Source: CAG-390 sp045543615
Lineage (GTDB): Bacteria; Bacillota; Clostridia; Oscillospirales; CAG-272
Length of the DNA: 9,678 bases
NCBI GenBank assembly: GCA_045543615.1
Contig: JAZPXL010000027.1
Coordinates: 1 to 9,678, forward strand
Reading direction: 5' to 3'
The notes beneath the pieces were generated by a model. It worked only from the letters and a program-made list of their open reading frames with translations. It did no database searches and was not told the origin of the DNA. Position numbers and translations under genes: made by a program. Shown piece after piece: positions 1-6,932 of the stretch (positions within the stretch are counted from its first letter, which is position 1; every line of letters starts with the position of its first letter).

Positions 1-2086
1 TTGCCTCAACGGAGTCCAGCAAATATTCCACGTTCTGCGTGATGGCGGGCGGGTATGCGTTACGCTTACGGAAACGACGCCAAGCAGATGAGAAAAACTC
101 TGCGGAATGTTCATTTTCAAACACCACATGAAACTCATCCACAATAACGTGGGTGCGTTTTCCTTTGCGCCAGTTCTCGGTAACACGGTTAAGCATTGCA
201 TCTGTGATAACGAGCAGACCCATTGTTTTAAGCTGACGGCCTAAATCGTGAATGTCGTAAACGACCATACGATTTTGCGTGTCAACGTTGGTTTCGTGGG
301 CAAAGGCGTTCAAGCTGCCCGAAGTAAACAGCTCCAATGAAAGGGCAAGGCGCTGTGCTTCTTCCTCCGGCTGTGCCAAGAGCTTTTTACGCAGCACTCG
401 GAGCGTAGGCACCGCACCGCCTTTTTTATATTCACGGTACACCGCATCCACGCAACGGTCGATAATGGACTTTTCGTGCGGATCAATACCCCTTGGGTCA
501 AGCTGTTCAAAGAGCGATAGCACAAATTCCGACTTGTCGATAACGGGATTACTGCCGTCGCCGTATCCCTCCACCATATCCATAGCATTGATATGATGGG
601 GACTGCCTGCGGAGATCTTAATAATCTCAGCACCGAGCACACGCATCAAGTTCTGATATTCACCTTCGGGGTCGCAGACCAAAATATCGTCACCCGTAGC
701 AAGTGCAATAAAGACAATCAATTCTTTTACCGAGAAAGATTTACCACTACCGGGAACGCCGAGGATAAATGCCGATTGATTGAGAAGATTGGATTTATTG
801 CAAAGAATAAGATTACCGGAGATAGCATTGACACCGTAGAAGATACCGCCTGCGTCCATAATTTCCTGCACACGGAATGGCATCAGCACCGCCAAGCTTT
901 CGGTGGTTAGGGTTCGCATAGCGTCGATCTTGCGTACACCGATAGGCAAAGCTGTGTTGAGTCCGTCAAGCTGTTGGAATTTCAGCGTTGCCATTTGGCA
1001 CATACGCTGACGGGCGAAAGTCTGCACGTTTTCGGTATCACTGTCAAGCTGCTCCTTGGTATCTGCCGTGTGAACGTAGGTCAGATTGGCAAACATCATA
1101 CGCTGGTCACGGCTCGTAAGGTCATCCAAAAACTCCTTGATTTCCGCACGTTGCTTTTCAAGATCATACGGAATTGTGCCGGAGAAATTGTTATTGTTCT
1201 GCTGCTTTCGCAGAAAGTCCACCACGTTACGCTCTACACCTAAAAGGCGGCTTTCGCCCTCACGCACCGCTTCATCGGTGGGAACGGGTATCACATCCAC
1301 CGACATAATGATAGGACGGTCGATACTGCACAGTTCGGAGATAAAATCGTCCTTGATAAAGGACGCATAATCTTTAAGGTACATTACACGCCCATAGCGT
1401 TCACCGACCTTGAAATGGTCGCTTTCAAATTCCATACTGTCGGGACAGATATAATCCTTAAAGCTATGACCCTTTTTCATACTCTGCTGAAGATCAAAGC
1501 AATAGTCCGCTTCTTCGCCGTGACGGTAAAAGCCGTGGAGAATACGCAGGCGGTCATCTGCATCAAGTTCTTTGCAACGGGAACCAAGGCGGGACAGGTG
1601 CATAGACATTTCCGAGCCGACACGGGCAAAGTAATTCTTTGCATCCTCATAGCTCTTTCGCACCGCCGATACGGTGATATACATATCCCGTATCATACAG
1701 GAAGATCCCGATGCAATATCCATCAGCATATCGTTATACTCACGGCGCAGACGGTCAAGACCGTCTTTCTTTTCGGGAATTAAGATGTTCCTTTCAAAGT
1801 CACGGCGGTTCAGTTTACGGGTCACAATGGTAATCTTGGTGGTAGCATTGCTGTCAAAGGAATTAAGCAGCTCGCTATAAGCAAGAAACATTGTTTTCTT
1901 GTCCTCGTCGCTTGCCGTGCCGTAGTTTATATCGGTAAACTGAAAGGTTTTGCTGTACTTGTTATTACCGACAAGGAAAATGCCGTTTTTCCAAATGGTG
2001 CGTACCGGAATGGCATCCTGGACACCCTTCGGCACTTTGAATTTCTCCTTGTCTTGCTTCATAATGTTTTGCAAGGCTTTAATCAT
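1..2086 (-). CDS. virB4: VirB4-type conjugation ATPase, C-terminus cut by window edge
   Basis: This is the cytoplasmic ATPase that energises the type IV secretion channel. The frame, translated by hand from the ATG at 2086, stays open for 695 codons to the left edge without a stop. A Walker A motif, GVPGSGKS, lies at residues 443-450 and a Walker B motif, HVIVDEFH, has its acidic pair at D650/E651. A long N-terminal region of about 430 residues precedes the ATPase domain, as in VirB4/TraE/TrbE proteins. Homologues in Tn1549-like elements run to nearly 800 residues, so roughly the last 100 are probably missing. The start overlaps the end of prgI by 8 bases (ATGATTAA), and an AAGGAGGT lies about 11 bases upstream inside prgI, which points to translational coupling. 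No frameshift or missing motif was seen. The family call is near certain. Confidence 0.95.
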   Translation of the reverse strand, partial: MIKALQNIMKQDKEKFKVPKGVQDAIPVRTIWKNGIFLVGNNKYSKTFQFTDINYGTASDEDKKTMFLAYSELLNSFDSNATTKITIVTRKLNRRDFERNILIPEKKDGLDRLRREYNDMLMDIASGSSCMIRDMYITVSAVRKSYEDAKNYFARVGSEMSMHLSRLGSRCKELDADDRLRILHGFYRHGEEADYCFDLQQSMKKGHSFKDYICPDSMEFESDHFKVGERYGRVMYLKDYASFIKDDFISELCSIDRPIIMSVDVIPVPTDEAVREGESRLLGVERNVVDFLRKQQNNNNFSGTIPYDLEKQRAEIKEFLDDLTSRDQRMMFANLTYVHTADTKEQLDSDTENVQTFARQRMCQMATLKFQQLDGLNTALPIGVRKIDAMRTLTTESLAVLMPFRVQEIMDAGGIFYGVNAISGNLILCNKSNLLNQSAFILGVPGSGKSFSVKELIVFIALATGDDILVCDPEGEYQNLMRVLGAEIIKISAGSPHHINAMDMVEGYGDGSNPVIDKSEFVLSLFEQLDPRGIDPHEKSIIDRCVDAVYREYKKGGAVPTLRVLRKKLLAQPEEEAQRLALSLELFTSGSLNAFAHETNVDTQNRMVVYDIHDLGRQLKTMGLLVITDAMLNRVTENWRKGKRTHVIVDEFHVVFENEHSAEFFSSAWRRFRKRNAYPPAITQNVEYLLDSVEA

Positions 2087-2444
2087 TGCCTTTCAATACC
2101 TCCTTTTCCTTAACTGCGTACTGCTCCTGCAGGGACTCGTAATAGAAATTTGTGGGACGAAATACTAACCGCTTGGGCAGTAAAAGTTCTGACTTTATCC
2201 ACGCCCACGCAAACTGCTCCGCCGTCATACCGTGGTATTTCACAAAGCCCATAATAGCAAAGGGAGCCGCACCGAGGATGCACACCCAAGACACCGTTTC
2301 TGTGCCGAGGACGTTACGCAGTCCAAAATAAATGCCCACGGCTACACCGCAGGCGACAACTGAAAAAATGAATTGTCTAAGCGACAATCCAAAAAACATA
2401 TTCTCCGTGTACTCACGGATTTCTTTATTGATCTTAACTTCCAA
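2079..2444 (-). CDS. prgI: PrgI family T4SS membrane protein (VirB3-like)
   Basis: This small inner-membrane component of Gram-positive conjugation channels occupies the VirB3 position immediately before VirB4. The 121-residue product has a short charged N-terminus (MEVKINKEIREYTE), a hydrophobic segment at about residues 24-42, a second at 51-68, and a charged C-terminal tail. This is the usual PrgI-family size and two-helix plan. The start codon is TTG, chosen because an exact AGGAGG sits 7 bases upstream and no ATG is available nearby. Its 3' end overlaps the virB4 start by 8 bases. VirB3 and VirB4 cooperate physically in known systems, so a similar partnership here is inferred from family and position. 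Confidence 0.9.
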   Translation of the reverse strand: MEVKINKEIREYTENMFFGLSLRQFIFSVVACGVAVGIYFGLRNVLGTETVSWVCILGAAPFAIMGFVKYHGMTAEQFAWAWIKSELLLPKRLVFRPTNFYYESLQEQYAVKEKEVLKGND

Positions 2445-2451
2445 AATAATT

Positions 2452-2457
2452 CCTCCT
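2452..2457 (-). promoter_or_regulatory. Ribosome binding site deciding the TTG start of prgI
   Basis: An exact AGGAGG on the minus strand lies 7 bases before the TTG at 2444. It overlaps the TAG stop codon of the upstream 91-residue gene (2456-2458), so termination of that gene and initiation of prgI occur at the same spot. This supports TTG as the true start and suggests reinitiation. Confidence 0.8.
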
Positions 2458-2731
2458 ATCTTTCAAGATCTCTTTGAGGTGTTCGGGGACGCTCTGCACC
2501 GGGGAGCAGGAACAGCTTTCCGTCCTTTTCCTGCGTATGCGAGGAATAACCCAACACCTTTAATGCTTTTTGCATTTCATCGGACTTTCTTTTGGTCGTT
2601 GCACATATCCCGATGGAAAGAAACATTTTAAGGTCGCCGTACCATTTTTCATCCTTGAAGTTATCAACTCTGAAAAACGGGTCGTGCTTGATTTCTTCTA
2701 TCGGCTTTGCAAATAATTCTGTGTTTGTCAT
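2456..2731 (-). CDS. Unrecognised 91-residue soluble protein between VirB6-like and PrgI genes
   Basis: I do not recognise a family. The product begins MTNTELFAKPIEEIKHDPFF, has no signal peptide and no strong membrane segment, and ends in a proline/arginine-rich tail (GAERPRTPQRDLER). The middle (residues about 28-75) mixes hydrophobic and charged residues and looks like a small folded domain with two cysteines absent except for C43. It is likely real: the ATG at 2731 has AGAGGTG just upstream, it lies 10 bases after the VirB6-like gene, its stop overlaps the prgI ribosome binding site, and no better frame covers the interval. By position it could be a cytoplasmic accessory of the VirB6/VirB3/VirB4 membrane complex, but this is a guess from neighbourhood only. 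Confidence 0.75.
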   Translation of the reverse strand: MTNTELFAKPIEEIKHDPFFRVDNFKDEKWYGDLKMFLSIGICATTKRKSDEMQKALKVLGYSSHTQEKDGKLFLLPGAERPRTPQRDLER

Positions 2732-2741
2732 ACTGCACCTC

Positions 2742-3578
2742 TTATAGACCCATCATTTCACGGACAACTCTATCGGACATCTTCACCGTGCCTACAAGCA
2801 CAAGCAGGTTGAATATCAGCTCTCCGATATAGCTCCACACCATAGATACCGCCGCAGCATTGGGGTCAACCGTTGGCGGTGATGCGGCAAACAGCGAAAA
2901 GATGATACACGCAAGAACGATAACCGCACCCTCCAGGCAAACGGCAGCATAGGACTTGATGAAGGACTTGCCGACCTGTTGGCTCGGCTCACCTGCAAAG
3001 GTGGAAAGAGGTACGGGAGCAATCGCCGTATAGATATACAGCTTAAAGAAACGACCGTACACGGTCAGAATCATAATGAACGACAAAATCGTAATGAACA
3101 GACCGCCGATCAGCGTAACCGCCCATAGTGGAATACTCTCAAAAAATCCGCAATCTTCGATTGCCGTTACAATGGTGGACGGCAATACTGTCCGTGTAGC
3201 CGTTCCCATACCTGCGGCGGTCATAATGCTTGAAATAAGACCCTGCACGATATTAAAGAGTGCTATCATCAGCTCCAGACCGTAGGTGACAACGCCTTTT
3301 GCAATGGCAAAACGGATAAAGAGTTTTAGGGCAACCTCCGGCTTTTTCACTTCCGCAAAGCTGCCGCAGGTTTTCATTACGCCAACAACAAAGAACAGCA
3401 CAAGCAGACCAAGACCGATTGCTTGTACTGCACCGTGTATATCTTTGACTACGTTCCAAATCGTTCCGCCCTTAAACTGTTCGGGTGATTGTGTGATAAG
3501 TGTCCATATTTCCGCTAATTTTTCGTTCCAAGTTTCGAGTGCATTTTCGAGGTTTTGTACGACCCAATTATCACTCAT
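2742..3578 (-). CDS. TrbL/VirB6-like polytopic channel protein
   Basis: This is a polytopic inner-membrane protein expected to line the translocation channel. The 278-residue product has an amphipathic N-terminal 40 residues and about six hydrophobic segments, near residues 49-68, 85-118, 150-173, 178-194, 208-231 and 243-264. It ends in a short charged tail (VKMSDRVVREMMGL). The stretch YIYTAIAPVPLSTFAG around 181-196 is typical of the TrbL/VirB6-like proteins of clostridial conjugative elements. The ATG at 3578 is supported by AAAGGAGG with a 7-base spacer. It follows Maff2 across a 62-base gap that holds a hairpin, and precedes a small unknown gene by 10 bases. The family assignment rests on topology, that motif and position between Maff2 and PrgI/VirB4. 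Confidence 0.88.
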   Translation of the reverse strand: MSDNWVVQNLENALETWNEKLAEIWTLITQSPEQFKGGTIWNVVKDIHGAVQAIGLGLLVLFFVVGVMKTCGSFAEVKKPEVALKLFIRFAIAKGVVTYGLELMIALFNIVQGLISSIMTAAGMGTATRTVLPSTIVTAIEDCGFFESIPLWAVTLIGGLFITILSFIMILTVYGRFFKLYIYTAIAPVPLSTFAGEPSQQVGKSFIKSYAAVCLEGAVIVLACIIFSLFAASPPTVDPNAAAVSMVWSYIGELIFNLLVLVGTVKMSDRVVREMMGL

Positions 3579-3602
3579 TTAGGTTCCTCCTTTCAGTAGT
3601 CA

Positions 3603-3634
3603 GAACGGGGCGGTGAGCGCCGCCCCGTCCGTTC
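3603..3634 (-). promoter_or_regulatory. Intercistronic GC-rich hairpin between Maff2 and VirB6-like genes
   Basis: A perfect 8-base-pair stem (CGGGGCGG at 3606-3613 with CCGCCCCG at 3620-3627) closes a 6-base loop. It is extended by GAA/TTC pairing at 3603-3605 and 3632-3634 across a 4-base bulge. It fills most of the only sizeable intergenic gap in the operon. No U tract follows in the direction of transcription, so it is unlikely to be a full terminator. It could be a 3' stabiliser of the Maff2 message, a processing site or a partial attenuator. The structure is read directly; its role is inferred. Confidence 0.7.
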
Positions 3635-3640
3635 TCTACG

Positions 3641-3997
3641 TCAAGCAATAATAAGATCAAGGATTTCCTTGGCAAAGGTGATGATAACGCCGCCAGCCAA
3701 GGTCAAAAAGCCGTTTGCTCTCTGCGAAGGGTCGTGGCTCTTGAGGGAGATCCCGATCTGCACAATACCCCAACCGAGCAGGATACTACCCACGGCTCGG
3801 ATAAGACCGAAAATAAAGGTTGAGAGATTGTCGATTACGGTCAGCGGGTCATTGGTGGCCGCAAATGCGGTCACGGACATGGTACTGACCATAAACACCG
3901 TCAGCACAAGGCAGACGTAGGCGGAAAATGCTCTGCGGGTCTTTTTGCCCATAGGCAGAGGACGGGTTTCATTGGTTTTCTTGATAGACTTTTTCAT
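3641..3997 (-). CDS. Maff2 family membrane protein, pilin-like
   Basis: This is a 118-residue Maff2-type protein of Tn1549-like transfer modules. The N-terminus is lysine/arginine-rich (residues 1-22), followed by a hydrophobic segment (about 24-46) ending in VTAFAA, a plausible signal peptidase I site after residue 46 or 47. The mature part of about 71 residues has two hydrophobic helices, near 60-86 and 96-117, separated by a short polar loop (SLKSHDPSQRA). Signal peptide plus two helices and this size match VirB2/TrbC pilins, so a pilin-like role is a reasonable inference but not established. The ATG at 3997 has AGGAGG 9 bases upstream, embedded in the last codons of virD4, whose stop is 4 bases before this start. 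A hairpin follows the gene. Confidence 0.88.
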   Translation of the reverse strand: MKKSIKKTNETRPLPMGKKTRRAFSAYVCLVLTVFMVSTMSVTAFAATNDPLTVIDNLSTFIFGLIRAVGSILLGWGIVQIGISLKSHDPSQRANGFLTLAGGVIITFAKEILDLIIA

Positions 3998-4001
3998 AAG
4001 A

Positions 4002-5834
4002 CTATTCCTCCTGATTTAATAAAAATATAGCTTCCAATTCTTCGTTGGAAAGAAGCTCATAATGGGTAACGGGTTCTGTCGCTTCATATTTTTGCGACAC
4101 GATATTGTCCTTCTTTTTCACCACAATGTTTGTAATGCCGGCAACGGCGTGTTCGGTCGTGCCGTGAACGTACACCTTGCCGCCGCCATCGGGAGTAAGG
4201 TGTACGCCGGGATGCTTCAAAATATCGAATTTATCATCCATCACGGGGCGTTCTCCTCGGATAAACAACAAGGCTTTGGAGTTATCAAGCATACGCACCT
4301 CATCGGGGGTCAGCAGCTCTCGTCCCGTGTTTTGATAGTTAGTGCTGTAATTACCGCTATGACCCGTGGACTTGCCGTAGGTGTTGGTATCAATGGTGGA
4401 CTTGCCGAGCAATTCCGACACGTACTTGTGGGTGCTCTGCTCGTTACCGCCAAGGTACAAAAACTCGTCACAGTTGCCCAAGATGGACTCCCATTGTTTT
4501 TCAAACAGGGCTTTGAGCTGTGCGATGTTCTGCAAAATGATAGATACAAACACGTTACGGGAACGCATCGTTGAAAGGATGTTTTCAAAGTCATCGGGGA
4601 GCGACACGTTGGCAAACTCATCCATCAAAAAATGCACGGGTACGGGGAGCGAACCGCCGTACTTGTTTTCCGCCGTATCAAACAGCATTTGAAAAAGCTG
4701 GGTGTAAAGAATGGATACAAGAAAGTTGTAGGATTTGTCACGGTCGGAGATAAGGGCGAATAACGCTACCTTTTTCTCTCCGAGGGATGCCAAGTCCAAT
4801 TCGTCGGTGGAAGTAAGACCGATAAGCGACGTTAAGTTAAACTTTTCAAGTCTTGCCGCCAAGGTGATTTGAATGGATTTAATGGTTTTTGCTGCACCGT
4901 TGCGGTAGTCCTTGTAATACTTCACCGCAATGTGGTCGGGATTATCCATTTCCAAACGCTGAAACAGAATATCCAGGGGGGACTCGTAGGACGGGTCATC
5001 CTCACGCACGTCACCGGCTCTCAGCATTTCCATTACCATTGGGAAGTTCTGTTCCTCCGGCGGTGCTTCGTGGAACAGATAAAACACCAATGCTTTCAGC
5101 AGAACCTCCGCCATCTGATCCCAAAAGGGGTCGTTGCTGTGTGTGCCTTTCGGCGTAGTGCTCTTAAACAGGTTGGTTACAAGCTGCTGCACGTCGTCAT
5201 CGTCTCGCAGATATACAAACGGGTTATAACAATGGCTTTTCTGCATATTGATAAGATCAAGTATGCGTATTTCATAACCGCACTCTTTGAGAAGATTGCC
5301 GGAGTCACGGAGCAATTCGCCCTTGGGGTCAAGGCAGACAAAGGAGCAAAACTCGCCGTCTTTGCCTGCGGTAATGCTTTCATAAATGCAAGGCTTGGCA
5401 TAGAAACGGGTTTTACCCGCACCGCTACCGCCCACGACTACTGTGTTAAGGTTGCGGCGGTGCTTCTTTCCGTTCAGACCAATACGGATGTTTTGCGTTA
5501 AGATCTTATTGGGTTTCGGCTCTTTCGCACGGTACTTTTTGTTGATACGCTCGACAACGCCCCATTTAGCCGAGCCGTGTTCCTCACCACGGCGGTAGGT
5601 TCGTTTGGTGGAGATATAAATGCCGATACCCATTGCATAAGCGAAAATGAAAACGAGGACAGTTTTCAAGCTGTCCTCGCACCACGTTATTTTCAATGGG
5701 TTTTCCATCATTATCGGAAATTGTGTGACAATCTCCATCAATCCACCGCTGACCGCTGGAGCAATCAGCAGACCCAACCATACGGCAGGGATAATACCGA
5801 GCAGATAAAGCCACGGACTTGTCTTACCGTTCAT
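4002..5834 (-). CDS. virD4: VirD4/TraG type IV coupling protein ATPase
   Basis: This inner-membrane ATPase recruits the relaxosome and feeds DNA to the channel. From the ATG at 5834 the product is 610 residues. Two N-terminal membrane helices lie near residues 8-31 and 57-76. Walker A (GGSGAGKT) is at 135-142 and Walker B (FLMDEFANV) has D405/E406. The stretch FVCLDPKGELL after Walker A is also typical of TraG/VirD4. A frame-compatible TTG at 5867 would add 11 residues, but the ATG is preferred because it has AAAGGTG about 10 bases upstream and overlaps the preceding gene by only 11 bases, like other junctions here. The sequence encoding residues about 52-63 holds a terminator-like hairpin. 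The stop lies 4 bases before Maff2. The usual partner is PcfB, encoded upstream. Confidence 0.96.
   Translation of the reverse strand: MNGKTSPWLYLLGIIPAVWLGLLIAPAVSGGLMEIVTQFPIMMENPLKITWCEDSLKTVLVFIFAYAMGIGIYISTKRTYRRGEEHGSAKWGVVERINKKYRAKEPKPNKILTQNIRIGLNGKKHRRNLNTVVVGGSGAGKTRFYAKPCIYESITAGKDGEFCSFVCLDPKGELLRDSGNLLKECGYEIRILDLINMQKSHCYNPFVYLRDDDDVQQLVTNLFKSTTPKGTHSNDPFWDQMAEVLLKALVFYLFHEAPPEEQNFPMVMEMLRAGDVREDDPSYESPLDILFQRLEMDNPDHIAVKYYKDYRNGAAKTIKSIQITLAARLEKFNLTSLIGLTSTDELDLASLGEKKVALFALISDRDKSYNFLVSILYTQLFQMLFDTAENKYGGSLPVPVHFLMDEFANVSLPDDFENILSTMRSRNVFVSIILQNIAQLKALFEKQWESILGNCDEFLYLGGNEQSTHKYVSELLGKSTIDTNTYGKSTGHSGNYSTNYQNTGRELLTPDEVRMLDNSKALLFIRGERPVMDDKFDILKHPGVHLTPDGGGKVYVHGTTEHAVAGITNIVVKKKDNIVSQKYEATEPVTHYELLSNEELEAIFLLNQEE
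5643..5679 (-). terminator. Terminator-like hairpin inside the virD4 coding sequence
   Basis: On the transcribed sense there is a perfect 9-base-pair inverted repeat, CGAGGACAG and CTGTCCTCG (5671-5679 and 5654-5662), with an 8-base loop. It is followed directly by TTTTCATTTTC (5653-5643). Stem plus U-rich tail resembles a rho-independent terminator, although the tail is interrupted by CA and the loop is large. It sits about 155 bases into virD4. It may be an attenuator, a weak terminator or coincidence forced by codons for CEDSLKTVLVF. Confidence 0.35.
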
Positions 5835-6012
5835 CCTTGCAACGCACCTTTTTTCTCGGTGCGTCAAGCGCTTTCAGCAAGACCTCATCAACAATATCGG
5901 TGGGGCGTTTCTCTTTGATAAGGTCATTTCGCTTATCGTTAAGGGCATTGACGATAACGCCGTGCTGATATTGGTCAAGGGATAAGACCCGTCTTTCCTC
6001 ACGCTCCATCAT
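5824..6012 (-). CDS. Unrecognised 62-residue protein upstream of virD4
   Basis: This is a small, highly charged soluble protein beginning MMEREERRVLSLDQYQHGV and ending in a basic tail (RKKVRCKDER). It is predicted mostly helical, with no membrane segment or signal peptide. I cannot name a family. It appears real because its start overlaps the stop of the ArdC-like gene in an ATGATGG arrangement, with AGGGG about 11 bases upstream, and its end overlaps the virD4 start by 11 bases, forming a tightly coupled trio. Initiation could be at 6012 or at the adjacent ATG at 6009. Position suggests a small partner of VirD4 or of the preceding protein; that is inference only. Confidence 0.7.
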   Translation of the reverse strand: MMEREERRVLSLDQYQHGVIVNALNDKRNDLIKEKRPTDIVDEVLLKALDAPRKKVRCKDER

Positions 6013-6926
6013 CGTTCATCACGCCCCTGTCCGGTGCGGCTTTGCACTTTGTTCTGTTCCATTGCCTTATACATACGGGCAGACATTGTACGCATCACGT
6101 CACGGATTTCGGAAAGCTCGCCACGGATAGCCTGCGGCTCGGCGTTACCTACGTCGGGCATCTCACGGAAATCGTATCCGCTGACATCAATACCGTATTT
6201 ACGGCAGAGCATATAGGATGCACAGTAGGCTTTGAAATCCGCATTATCTTTACTGAAATTACGGGTATCAATCGCCATTTCCGCACGGGCAAGGGCAAGG
6301 GAAAGGCTACGGAAAATATCGGGAGCATCCATACCTTTGCGGACAAAGATTTTCTTTTGAGTAGCATCGTATACCGCACCTGTTTCGATGTTGTCCGTAA
6401 GCTCGATGGGAACGGGTCGCTTTGCAATCAGCGCCGAAAGCAACTGCCTTTCATCACGCTGGACGGAGGGTGTGGGTTCCGCCTTGACATCGGTCTGTGA
6501 AATGTCATAGACCCATTTCACGTTGTAGTAGGTTCCTCTCGTATCATCGTCACGGTAGAATTTATCTCCCGGCTCGATGATGGGAATTGCCTTTTGATCT
6601 TGGAGGATGGATGCACCTTCTTCCGCCCAGCTCGCTTTGGAGCGAAGCTGTGTTGCATTGGGGTTGTGAGCCAACACAAGCAAAACGTTGGTGACGGAAT
6701 AACGGTCAAGGCGGGATTGCAGGTCAAGATATTCGGTAAAACGGTTTCCGTCTGCGAAGATCTCGCCCGTGGTCTTATCCGCCAACTCATAAGCGGCAAG
6801 ACGTTCAGCCTTTTTCTTTGCCGCCCATTCATCGGAGTTCATACGTCGTTTTCCTGCTCGGCGGCGGGGACTTGGATGTTTCTTTTCCTCTACAGGGGCG
6901 GTCAAAATATCGTCAAAGTTTGCCAT
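6009..6926 (-). CDS. ArdC-like protein with degenerate metallopeptidase domain
   Basis: The 305-residue product has a basic N-terminus (residues about 15-45), then an ArdC N-terminal-like region at about 60-145. Visible landmarks there are LDLQSRLDRYSVTNVLLVLAHNPNAT, ASWAEEGASI and AIPIIEPG, the pattern of the single-strand DNA-binding half of ArdC antirestriction proteins. A second region (about 183-255: GAVYDATQKKIFVRKG then SLSLALARAEMA) aligns by eye with the zinc metallopeptidase half of the family. The position expected to read HELAHA reads LALARA (residues 210-215), so both histidines and the glutamate are missing. It is probably a DNA-binding protein without protease activity. The start at 6926 has AGAGG 9 bases upstream, next to the PcfB stop. 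Roles in protecting or handling transferred single-stranded DNA are inferred. Confidence 0.65.
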   Translation of the reverse strand: MANFDDILTAPVEEKKHPSPRRRAGKRRMNSDEWAAKKKAERLAAYELADKTTGEIFADGNRFTEYLDLQSRLDRYSVTNVLLVLAHNPNATQLRSKASWAEEGASILQDQKAIPIIEPGDKFYRDDDTRGTYYNVKWVYDISQTDVKAEPTPSVQRDERQLLSALIAKRPVPIELTDNIETGAVYDATQKKIFVRKGMDAPDIFRSLSLALARAEMAIDTRNFSKDNADFKAYCASYMLCRKYGIDVSGYDFREMPDVGNAEPQAIRGELSEIRDVMRTMSARMYKAMEQNKVQSRTGQGRDER

Positions 6927-6932
6927 TATAAA

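Noticed and set aside
3603..3634. Reading the Maff2/VirB6 intergenic hairpin as a rho-independent terminator
   Set aside because: No U tract follows it in the direction of transcription, and essential channel genes lie downstream without a visible new promoter.
4869..5501. 210-codon open frame on the plus strand opposite virD4
   Set aside because: It lies wholly inside the VirD4 ATPase domain coding region, whose motifs are intact, so it is a shadow frame.
5835..5867. Upstream TTG start giving an 11-residue longer VirD4
   Set aside because: The sequence before it has no good ribosome site, and it would create a larger overlap with the 62-residue gene; the ATG at 5834 has AAAGGTG upstream.
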